From contig JAEZKB010000087.1 of NCBI GenBank assembly GCA_023415605.1, positions 1 through 12,944 on the forward strand: DNA of 12,944 nt, given 5' to 3'. Below are positions 1-5,928 of this stretch, piece by piece. The position numbers and the translations under genes were made by a program. The DNA comes from Pseudomonadota bacterium. GTDB lineage: Bacteria > Pseudomonadota > Alphaproteobacteria > Rhizobiales > Devosiaceae. Under the pieces are notes generated by a model. It did no database searches. It had not been told where the DNA came from and saw only the letters and a list, made by a program, of their open reading frames with translations. Each line of letters begins with the position of its first letter. The first letter of the stretch is position 1.

Positions 1-1232
1 ACTGTTCTTTCTGCGGGAAGTCGCAGCACGAGGTGCGCAAGCTCATTGCGGGCCCGACCGTCTTCATCTGCGATGAATGCGTCGAACTCTGCATGGACAT
101 CATCCGCGAGGAGAACAAGACCTCCACATTGAAGTCCAATGACGGCGTGCCGACCCCGGCAGAAATCTGCAAGATTCTCGACGACTACGTGATCGGGCAG
201 TTCCGCGCCAAGCGCGTGCTCTCGGTGGCCGTGCACAACCACTACAAGCGCCTTCACCACGCGACCAAGAACCAGGACGTCGAACTTTCCAAGTCGAACA
301 TCCTTCTGATCGGTCCCACCGGTACAGGCAAGACGCTGCTGGCGCAGACGCTCGCCCGCATCCTCGATGTGCCGTTCACAATGGCCGATGCGACCACGCT
401 CACCGAAGCCGGCTATGTCGGCGAGGACGTGGAAAACATCATCCTCAAGCTGCTGCAGGCCGCCGACTACAATGTCGAGAAGGCGCAGCGCGGCATCGTC
501 TATATCGACGAAGTCGACAAGATCAGCCGCAAGTCGGACAATCCGTCCATAACCCGCGACGTGTCGGGCGAAGGCGTGCAGCAGGCCCTGCTCAAGATCA
601 TGGAAGGCACGGTTGCCTCCGTGCCTCCGCAGGGCGGTCGCAAGCATCCACAGCAGGAATTCCTGCAGGTCGATACGACCAATATCCTCTTCATCTGCGG
701 CGGCGCGTTCGCCGGGCTGGAGAAGATCATCGCGGCCCGCTCTGAAGGTTCGGGCATCGGCTTTGCCGCCGTGGTCAAGGACCCGCAGGACCGTCGTGTC
801 GGCGACCTCCTCAAGGATGTGGCACCGGAAGATCTGGTCAAGTTCGGCCTGATCCCCGAATTCATCGGCCGTCTGCCGGTGATCGCGACCCTCGAGGACC
901 TCGACGAGCCGGCGCTCATCCAGATCCTGACCGAACCCAAGAACGCCCTGGTGCGCCAGTACCAGCGCCTGTTCTCGATGGAAGAAGTCGAGCTGACCTT
1001 CCACGAGGATGCGCTCAAGGCGATTGCCCGTCATGCGATCACCCGCAAGACCGGTGCCCGCGGCCTGCGTTCGATCATGGAAGGCATCCTGCTCGACACC
1101 ATGTACGACCTGCCGTCGCTCGAAGGCGTCGAGGAAGTGGTGATCAGCGAGGAAGTGGTGGAGGGCAAGGACGCACGTCCGCTCTACATCTATGCCGAGC
1201 GCAAGAAGGAAGACGCGCCCGCCAGCGCGTAA
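1..1232 (+). CDS. clpX: ATP-dependent Clp protease ATP-binding subunit ClpX (5' end outside window)
   Basis: ClpX is the AAA+ unfoldase that feeds tagged proteins to the ClpP peptidase in the cytoplasm. The reading frame is open from base 3 (Cys-Ser-Phe-Cys) and runs to TAA at 1230-1232. The first Cys pair of the N-terminal zinc-binding domain is therefore present, the second pair (CDEC) follows, and only about 15 residues are missing. Visible motifs are Walker A GPTGTGKT (about 312-335), the GYVG pore loop, Walker B (VYIDEVDKI), the IGF loop that docks on ClpP (GSGIGFAA), the arginine-finger region IPEFIGRLP and sensor 2 GARGLRS. The GTG at 33 is an internal Val codon, not the start. clpP would be expected just upstream, outside the window. 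A terminator follows 23 bases after the stop. Confidence 0.98.
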   Translation, partial: CSFCGKSQHEVRKLIAGPTVFICDECVELCMDIIREENKTSTLKSNDGVPTPAEICKILDDYVIGQFRAKRVLSVAVHNHYKRLHHATKNQDVELSKSNILLIGPTGTGKTLLAQTLARILDVPFTMADATTLTEAGYVGEDVENIILKLLQAADYNVEKAQRGIVYIDEVDKISRKSDNPSITRDVSGEGVQQALLKIMEGTVASVPPQGGRKHPQQEFLQVDTTNILFICGGAFAGLEKIIAARSEGSGIGFAAVVKDPQDRRVGDLLKDVAPEDLVKFGLIPEFIGRLPVIATLEDLDEPALIQILTEPKNALVRQYQRLFSMEEVELTFHEDALKAIARHAITRKTGARGLRSIMEGILLDTMYDLPSLEGVEEVVISEEVVEGKDARPLYIYAERKKEDAPASA

Positions 1233-1254
1233 GCGCTCCCGCAGCGAATTCGAG

Positions 1255-1285
1255 ACGCCGGGCCCAGTGCCCGGCGTTTTCGTTT
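1255..1285 (+). terminator. Rho-independent terminator of clpX
   Basis: A perfect 9-bp stem (ACGCCGGGC at 1255-1263 with GCCCGGCGT at 1269-1277) encloses a 5-base loop and runs into TTTTCGTTT. It lies between clpX and the convergent arginase gene. The minus-strand side has no T run, so it should serve clpX only. Confidence 0.88.
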
Positions 1286-1289
1286 GCGA

Positions 1290-2213
1290 CTAGCGTCGCC
1301 GGCTCATGATTTTGCGGCCGAAGAGGCTGGCGGCGAGATCGACGAGCAGCAGGGCGCTCTTTCCGGCGTGATCCAAGAATGGGTTCAGCTCGACGATATC
1401 GAGCGAGCCGACGATCTCGGCGTCGTGGAGCAACTCCATGACCAGGTGAGCCTCGCGGTAGGTAAGGCCGCCTGCCACGGTGGTCCCCACGGCGGGCGCA
1501 ATGCTTGGGTCCATGGCATCGACATCAAGGCTCAGGTGCAGGTGGCCTCCCACGGCGGTGACGCGCTCGATCAGCCGCCGGATGGGAACCGTCGCACCTT
1601 CCTCGTCGATCATGCGCATGTCGATGACCTCGATGCCTCGCTCTTCGAGCAAAGCGCGCTCACCCGCATCGATCGAGCGGGTTCCGAAGAGGGTGACGTG
1701 GCTGGGGTCGACCTCGCCGCGCCAGGCGCCGCCAAAGGCGTCGTCGAACTCATCCTCACCACAAAGCAGCGCCAGCGCCATGCCGTGAAGATTGCCGGAG
1801 GGCGAGATTCCGGGCGTGTTGAAGTCGCCATGGGCGTCAAACCACAAGACGAAGAGCTCCTGGCCGCGCTCGGCGCACCAGCGGGCGACACCGGAGACCG
1901 AGCCCATGGAGATCGAATGGTCGCCGCCGAGGAAGACCGGCATGCCACCGGCCTTGAGCGCATCCAGTCCCTCGGCGCTGGCATAGTTGGCGACGGCGAG
2001 GATTTCGGCCCGGCGCCGTTCGGGTCTGGGGCCGCTCTCTTCCGGGCGGAAGTCGCCGCGATCGCGGACGGTGTGCCCCAGGCCTTCAAGCGTTTCGGTC
2101 AGACCGGCAATGCGCAGCGCCTCTGGCCCCATGCTGGCGCCGCGGGCCGATGCGCCGGCATCTGTTGCGAGGCCGATGAGTTCGATCCGTTTCGCCGTGC
2201 CGGTGTCGACCAT
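1290..2213 (-). CDS. rocF: Arginase
   Basis: The 307-residue product belongs to the ureohydrolase family and most resembles arginase, which hydrolyses arginine to ornithine and urea with a two-manganese centre in the cytoplasm. Metal-ligand motifs are all present: GGDHS (96-100), DAHGDFN (126-132) and SLDVDAMDPS (228-237). The family's conserved Asn-Leu-His-Gly segment (H143) and the late Glu in DIVELNP (E275) are also present, which argues for a working enzyme. Length is normal for bacterial arginases. The ATG at 2213 has GGGAG seven bases upstream on the minus strand (2221-2225). The gene converges on clpX and diverges from the cysteine synthase gene. No ornithine cyclodeaminase or arginine transporter gene is visible beside it. 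Agmatinase or another ureohydrolase is possible but less likely from the motifs. Confidence 0.93.
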   Translation of the reverse strand: MVDTGTAKRIELIGLATDAGASARGASMGPEALRIAGLTETLEGLGHTVRDRGDFRPEESGPRPERRRAEILAVANYASAEGLDALKAGGMPVFLGGDHSISMGSVSGVARWCAERGQELFVLWFDAHGDFNTPGISPSGNLHGMALALLCGEDEFDDAFGGAWRGEVDPSHVTLFGTRSIDAGERALLEERGIEVIDMRMIDEEGATVPIRRLIERVTAVGGHLHLSLDVDAMDPSIAPAVGTTVAGGLTYREAHLVMELLHDAEIVGSLDIVELNPFLDHAGKSALLLVDLAASLFGRKIMSRRR

Positions 2214-2374
2214 TCCCTATCTCCCATGACATCAGAGTTGGTAGCAGGCGCCGCTACATCGTCCAAACGGATGACGCGCAAGTTGTTTCGATCGGCGAGA
2301 TGGCGCGCCGAGGGGGTTCCGTACCCCATAGCGGACGGCGTAGGGTCGCCGCTAGCGATCTAGAGGAGGCAGGC
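2214..2374. promoter_or_regulatory. Divergent intergenic region between arginase and cysteine synthase genes
   Basis: This 161-base gap must hold the promoters of both genes. I see no convincing -35/-10 pair on either strand. A short inverted repeat, GTAGC (2241-2245) with GCTAC (2253-2257) separated by 7 bases, could be an operator but is weak. The strong ribosome-binding site GAGGAGG (2363-2369) belongs to the cysteine synthase gene. Confidence 0.4.
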
Positions 2375-3433
2375 TTGGCCAAGTACGACAGCATTCTGGG
2401 AACCGTAGGCAACACGCCGGTGGTGCGGGTGAACACGCTCGGGCCCAAGGGCATCAATCTTTATGTGAAGGTCGAGGCGTTCAACCCGCTCGGTTCGGTG
2501 AAGGATCGTCTCGCACTCGGGGTCATCGAAGCGGCAGAGAAGTCCGGAGCGCTGAAACCGGGGCAGACAGTCGTTGAGGCGACATCGGGGAATACCGGCA
2601 TCGGCCTCGCCATGGTGTGTGCCGCCAAGGGCTATCCACTGGTGCTGACCATGTCGGAAGCCTTCTCCGTCGAGCGCCGCAGGCTGATGCGCTTCCTCGG
2701 CGCCAAGGTGGTGCTGACGCCGGCTCCGGCTGGCGCCAGCGGCATGGTGACCAAGGCCGAGGAACTGGCCAAGACCAATGGCTGGTTCCAGACCCGGCAG
2801 TTCGAGAACGATGCCAATCCGGCAATGCATTCGCGGACTACCGCCGTCGAAATCCTCAAGGATTTCCCCGACGGCACACTGGACTACTGGGTCACCGGCT
2901 TCGGCACCGGCGGCACGTTGACTGGCGTCGGTCGAGTGCTGCGCAAGGAGAGTCCCAAGACCAAGATCATCGTGGCCGAGCCCGAGCCCGCCCCGATGCT
3001 GGCGAGCGGCGCCAACCAGCCGCGCCGCGACGATGGCGCGCCGACGGCGCGTCATGAGGCCTGGAAGGCACACCCGATGCAGGGCTGGAGCCCGGACTTC
3101 ATCCCCAAGATCACCGGTGATGCGGTGACCGAGAAGCTGATCGACCAGTTGCTGGCCATTCCGGGACCGGACGCGATGAAATGGAGCCAGCAGCTAGCGA
3201 CCAAGGAAGGCATCTTCTGCGGCATCACCTCGGGCGCGACCTTTGCGGCGGCGATCAGGGTCGCGGAGCAGGCGGCGCCGGGCTCAACCATCCTTGCCAT
3301 GTTGCCCGATACCGGTGAGCGGTATCTTTCGACGCCGCTCTTTGCCGACGTGCCGGCGGAAATGACCGAAGAAGAGACGAAGATTTCGCTCTCCACGCCC
3401 TTCGGCCAGTTCCCGCCGAAGACTGCGGCCTGA
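2375..3433 (+). CDS. cysK: Cysteine synthase A (O-acetylserine sulfhydrylase, PLP-dependent)
   Basis: The enzyme makes cysteine from O-acetylserine and sulfide in the cytoplasm. I chose the TTG at 2375 because AGAGGAGG (2362-2369) lies five bases upstream and the protein then begins MAKYDSILGTVGNTP, the usual family start. An in-frame ATG at 2300 would add 25 basic, non-homologous-looking residues and has no comparable ribosome-binding site. The product is 352 residues. Fold-type II PLP features are the Schiff-base lysine in SVKDR (K43), the substrate loop TSGNTG (70-75), the phosphate loop GTGGT (177-181) and the late Ser in TSGAT (S286). It is longer than the roughly 310-325 residues of classic CysK. 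Extra sequence lies around residues 208-240 and in a tail after 320, as I recall for some alphaproteobacterial forms. A cystathionine beta-synthase-like role cannot be excluded. Confidence 0.9.
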   Translation: MAKYDSILGTVGNTPVVRVNTLGPKGINLYVKVEAFNPLGSVKDRLALGVIEAAEKSGALKPGQTVVEATSGNTGIGLAMVCAAKGYPLVLTMSEAFSVERRRLMRFLGAKVVLTPAPAGASGMVTKAEELAKTNGWFQTRQFENDANPAMHSRTTAVEILKDFPDGTLDYWVTGFGTGGTLTGVGRVLRKESPKTKIIVAEPEPAPMLASGANQPRRDDGAPTARHEAWKAHPMQGWSPDFIPKITGDAVTEKLIDQLLAIPGPDAMKWSQQLATKEGIFCGITSGATFAAAIRVAEQAAPGSTILAMLPDTGERYLSTPLFADVPAEMTEEETKISLSTPFGQFPPKTAA

Positions 3434-3460
3434 AACTCAGGCCGCTTCCTTGGGAAGCGG
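3425..3460. terminator. Overlapping hairpins at the convergent stops of cysK and the citrate synthase gene
   Basis: The two stop codons are only three bases apart and lie in a perfect 9-bp inverted repeat: GCGGCCTGA (3425-3433), spacer AAC, TCAGGCCGC (3437-3445). A second perfect hairpin, CCGCTTCC (3442-3449) with GGAAGCGG (3453-3460), overlaps the first by four bases, so only one can form fully at a time. There is no T run, so ordinary intrinsic termination is doubtful. A role as a shared 3' boundary is inferred. Confidence 0.45.
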
Positions 3461-4522
3461 TCCGACATAGCGCGATTTCGGCCGGATCAACCGGCCGGAC
3501 TCTGCCTGTTCGCGTGCGTGGGCGATCCAGCCGCCGACACGACCGGCCGCGAATACGGCCGTAAAGGCGTCGCGCGGGAAGCCGAGCGCCTCGAGCAGCA
3601 GCGCCGTATAGAACTCGACGTTGGTCTGCAGGGGCCGGTCGGGCTTGTGACGCTTGAGGGCAGCGAGGGCGGTTGTCTCGATCTCGGCTGCCAGTTCCAT
3701 GCGCGCCGCGTTGATGACGCCGGCCTTCTTCAACCGGCCGATGGCGGCGTTCAGGGCGTCGGCGCGGGGGTCGCGGACGCGATAGATGCGGTGACCGAAA
3801 CCCATCAGCCTCTGGCCTCTGGCCAGTTCGGACTCGATCCAGTGCGGCGCGTTGTCGGCTGAGCCGATCGCGTCGATCATATCGAGCACGGGGCCGGGAG
3901 CGCCGCCATGCAGCGGACCCTTGAGGGCGCCAAGCGCACCCAGCACGGATGAGGCGAGCCCCGCCTGCGTTGAGGCGATCACCCGGGCGGTGAAGGTCGA
4001 GGCATTGAGACCATGGTCGATGACGGTGACCAGATAGGCATCGAGCCCGGCGGCCAGCTCACGCGATACCTCCGCGCCGCGCAACATGCGGAGCATGTCG
4101 GCGGCATGGCCGAGATCCGGGTCGGGCGCCATCAGTTTGCCGGCGGCACGCTGCCGGAGCAGAGCCGCGAGCAGTGTGCCGGGGGCGGCGGCGATTTTGA
4201 GCGCAGAGTCCAGATCGGTGCCATCAGTCAGCCGGGCCATCAGCACCCGCATTGCGTCGAAAAGAGGCAGGGCTGCAACGGCGGCAATGTGCGGCTGGGC
4301 GTCGGCGAAGACGTCGGCGCGAGCCTTGCCGAGCGGGCGCTGCAGGTCGCGCGGTAGCGCCGGGAAGAAGCCGTCCCAGAGCAGGGTAAGCGCTTCTTCA
4401 TACTTCAGGCGCCCGGCGATGGCGTCGAGTGGCAGACCGCGCACGATCAGCCTGCCGGCCAGGCCATCCACATCCGAGAGCACCGTCTCGGCGGCAATCA
4501 CGTTCTCCAGTCCGTCACTCAT
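3437..4522 (-). CDS. Citrate synthase family protein (citrate or 2-methylcitrate synthase type)
   Basis: The 361-residue product is a short citrate-synthase-family enzyme, the group that condenses acyl-CoA with a 2-oxo acid. It has the DHGLNAST segment (H170), GPLHGG with the first catalytic His (H205), GFGHRIY with the second (H244) and its Arg (R245), DPRA, and the C-terminal RPKSRYVGP. At the usual catalytic Asp of the NVDFYS motif it has Glu (NVEFYT, E303). I believe other short-type synthases show this too, but it may change activity. ATG at 4522 has GAGGTG (4528-4533 on the minus strand) five bases upstream. It diverges from the HTH-citrate synthase fusion across an 82-base gap and converges with cysK. 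Oxaloacetate with acetyl-CoA, or with propionyl-CoA, are both possible substrates, so I give no symbol. Confidence 0.88.
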   Translation of the reverse strand: MSDGLENVIAAETVLSDVDGLAGRLIVRGLPLDAIAGRLKYEEALTLLWDGFFPALPRDLQRPLGKARADVFADAQPHIAAVAALPLFDAMRVLMARLTDGTDLDSALKIAAAPGTLLAALLRQRAAGKLMAPDPDLGHAADMLRMLRGAEVSRELAAGLDAYLVTVIDHGLNASTFTARVIASTQAGLASSVLGALGALKGPLHGGAPGPVLDMIDAIGSADNAPHWIESELARGQRLMGFGHRIYRVRDPRADALNAAIGRLKKAGVINAARMELAAEIETTALAALKRHKPDRPLQTNVEFYTALLLEALGFPRDAFTAVFAAGRVGGWIAHAREQAESGRLIRPKSRYVGPLPKEAA

Positions 4523-4537
4523 GGCTTCACCTCATGT

Positions 4538-4565
4538 TTGACGGGAAGGTGAGACGGGTTATGAT
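4538..4565 (+). promoter_or_regulatory. Sigma70-type promoter of the HTH-citrate synthase gene
   Basis: TTGACG (4538-4543), a 16-base spacer and TATGAT (4560-4565) match the housekeeping consensus at 5 of 6 positions in each box. Transcription would begin near 4572, inside the palindromes just downstream, giving a leader of about 33 bases before ATG 4605. A weaker minus-strand pair (TTGATC 4579-4584, CATAAC 4558-4563, 15-base spacing) could drive the divergent gene and would overlap the same sites. Confidence 0.65.
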
Positions 4566-4594
4566 TGACGTCAATCTTGATCAATATGATCAAT
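4564..4594. promoter_or_regulatory. Double-palindrome operator between the two citrate synthase genes
   Basis: Two palindromes lie almost back to back. ATTGACGTCAAT (4564-4575) is a perfect 12-bp palindrome. TTGATCAATATGATCAA (4577-4593) has perfect 7-bp arms around ATA. The half-site TCAAT recurs at 4571, 4581 and 4590, about one helical turn apart. The block covers the likely transcription start of the plus-strand gene, the usual place for a repressor. Binding by the neighbouring HTH-citrate synthase protein is inferred from position only. Confidence 0.65.
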
Positions 4595-4604
4595 GTGAGG
4601 ATGG

Positions 4605-5729
4605 ATGTGGCTTAAGGCTGAAGAGGCGCTGAAGCGGCTGGGAAGCAAGCCGCAGTCGCTCTATGCCAGCGTCAGCCGCGGGCGCATCCGCGCGCGCCCC
4701 GATCCGGCCGACAGCCGGCGCAGTCTCTATCACGAAGAGGACGTCGACCGGCTGGCGCAGCGGGCTCGCGGCCGGAGGAGTTCGGCGTCGGTTGCGGCGC
4801 AGGCGATCAGCTGGGGCGAACCAGTCCTGGCATCCGCTGTCTCGACGATCAGGGCTGGACAGTTGATCTATCGAGGACGCGATGCAGCTGTGTTGGCCGA
4901 GGCGTCGACGCTCGAAGAAGTAGCGGCGTTGCTTTGGGGCGGCGAGTTTCCGGCGTTGACATTGACCGACACGGCTCCACCGCAAGATGCAATCGCCTCT
5001 GCGTTTCTCGCCCTGGCCAAACGAGCCGCGAACGCCCCACCGTCGCTGGCGCGAGGGCAACTGGCGTTGCGCGAGGAGGCGTCGAAGGTCCTCGGACTGG
5101 TGGCGGATGCCCTGATCGGGGGCGCGCTCGGGCCGCTGCATGAGCGGCTGGCGGTGCATTTCGGGCGTCCCCAGGCAGCCGAGACTCTGCGCAAAGCCCT
5201 GGTGCTGCTGGCCGACCACGAACTCAATGCCTCGACTTTTGCTGCCCGGGTGGCCGTTTCCACTGGTGCATCCCTAGCGTCCGGCGTCCTCGCTGGCCTC
5301 GCGGCACTGCATGGCCCCCGTCACGGCGATGCAGCCTCGGCAGTACTGGCGTTGGCGGAGGACATGGATGCCGCCGACCCTGAGGCGGCGCTGCTCGATT
5401 GGCTTGGCGAGGGCAGGGTGCTGCCCGGCTTCGGTCACAACCTCTATCCGGACGGCGATCCGCGCTGCGTGGCACTACTGGCGGGTCTTGACCTGCCGCC
5501 CGGCTTTGTAGCTCTTGCCAAGGCGGGCGAGGCGATCACCGGCGAACGCCCCAACATCGATTTCGGACTGGCCGCCATTACTGCGATACACGCCTTGCCA
5601 CTTGAGGCGCCGATCACAATATTCGCTTTGGCCCGCACGGTTGGCTGGCTGGCGCATGGCCTCGAACAGGCCGCGAGCGGCCAGTTCATCCGCCCGCGGG
5701 CCCGCTATACCGGGCCGCCGCTGGCGTGA
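4605..5729 (+). CDS. Citrate synthase family protein with N-terminal MerR/excisionase-like helix-turn-helix domain
   Basis: The 374-residue product joins two parts. Residues 1-55 (MWLKAEEALKRLG, then SLYASVSRGRIRA, then HEEDVDRLAQRA) resemble the small winged helix-turn-helix of excisionase/MerR-type proteins: a helix, a serine/tyrosine-rich recognition segment and a closing Glu-Glu-Asp-Val helix. A basic linker follows. From about residue 66 it is a citrate synthase fold with all three catalytic positions: H240 (GPRHG), H278 (GFGH) and D319 (NIDFG). The usual Arg after the second His is Asn (GFGHNLY). ATG 4605 has GAGG (4597-4600) four bases upstream. It diverges from the stand-alone synthase across two palindromes. 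A DNA-binding, metabolite-responsive regulator of this locus is the simplest reading. Whether it still condenses acyl-CoA is unknown. Confidence 0.85.
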   Translation: MWLKAEEALKRLGSKPQSLYASVSRGRIRARPDPADSRRSLYHEEDVDRLAQRARGRRSSASVAAQAISWGEPVLASAVSTIRAGQLIYRGRDAAVLAEASTLEEVAALLWGGEFPALTLTDTAPPQDAIASAFLALAKRAANAPPSLARGQLALREEASKVLGLVADALIGGALGPLHERLAVHFGRPQAAETLRKALVLLADHELNASTFAARVAVSTGASLASGVLAGLAALHGPRHGDAASAVLALAEDMDAADPEAALLDWLGEGRVLPGFGHNLYPDGDPRCVALLAGLDLPPGFVALAKAGEAITGERPNIDFGLAAITAIHALPLEAPITIFALARTVGWLAHGLEQAASGQFIRPRARYTGPPLA

Positions 5730-5730
5730 G

Positions 5731-5772
5731 TTGATGCGCCTCCGACACAGGTCTGATCTGCATCAAGACTTT
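5731..5772 (+). terminator. Weak candidate terminator after the HTH-citrate synthase gene
   Basis: TTGATGC (5731-5737) and GCATCAA (5760-5766) are perfect 7-bp arms around a 22-base loop, followed by GACTTT. The loop is large and the T run short, so this is a tentative call. It begins directly after the TGA at 5727-5729. Confidence 0.3.
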
Positions 5773-5797
5773 AATCCCGCCATTTCGGTTAGGTTGA

Positions 5798-5825
5798 CTT
5801 GCCCTTGGATGGTGAGAACCTATTT
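5798..5825 (+). promoter_or_regulatory. Heat-shock (RpoH)-like promoter of lon
   Basis: CTTGCCC (5798-5804) and CCTATTT (5819-5825) resemble the -35 (CTTG...) and -10 (CYTATNT) boxes used by alphaproteobacterial sigma32, with a plausible spacing (15 bases between CTTGCC and the -10 box). lon is a classic heat-shock gene, which supports the reading. Transcription would start near 5832, leaving a leader of about 97 bases. Confidence 0.5.
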
Positions 5826-5834
5826 AACATTCAG

Positions 5835-5872
5835 AATCAGCCATCCCGCTCGCTTCGAGGGGCTCGCTGATT
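5835..5872 (+). other. Hairpin at the start of the predicted lon leader
   Basis: AATCAGC (5835-5841) pairs with GCTGATT (5866-5872). After a 3x3 internal loop, CCC (5845-5847) pairs with GGG (5860-5862). After one bulged base, CTCG (5849-5852) pairs with CGAG (5856-5859) around a 3-base loop. No T run follows, so it is not a normal terminator. It begins a few bases after the predicted transcription start of lon. Confidence 0.5.
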
Positions 5873-5880
5873 GCCACTAG

Positions 5881-5913
5881 GGTGCGCTCACTCCTCCCAG
5901 CTCAGGGCGCACC
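5881..5913 (+). other. Second hairpin of the lon leader, next to the ribosome-binding site
   Basis: GGTGCGC (5881-5887) and GCGCACC (5907-5913) form a perfect 7-bp stem around a 19-base loop. The stem ends one base before the ribosome-binding site AGGAAAGGA (5914-5922). The loop contains CTCCTCCC (5891-5898), which could alternatively pair with the ribosome-binding site. A role in translation control is inferred. Confidence 0.45.
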
Positions 5914-5928
5914 AGGAAAGGACCGCCA

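Noticed and set aside
1284..2363. Open frame of 359 codons on the plus strand opposite arginase
   Set aside because: Antisense shadow of a clear arginase gene; no domain and no ribosome-binding site that fits.
4577..4593. FNR/FixK-type box, because of TTGAT and ATCAA half-sites
   Set aside because: The FNR/FixK site has four bases between half-sites; here there are seven, so the fit is poor. Position points to the neighbouring HTH protein instead.
5835..5872. Terminator of the HTH-citrate synthase gene
   Set aside because: It is a good hairpin but is followed by GCCACTAGG rather than T residues, and it lies just downstream of the likely lon promoter.
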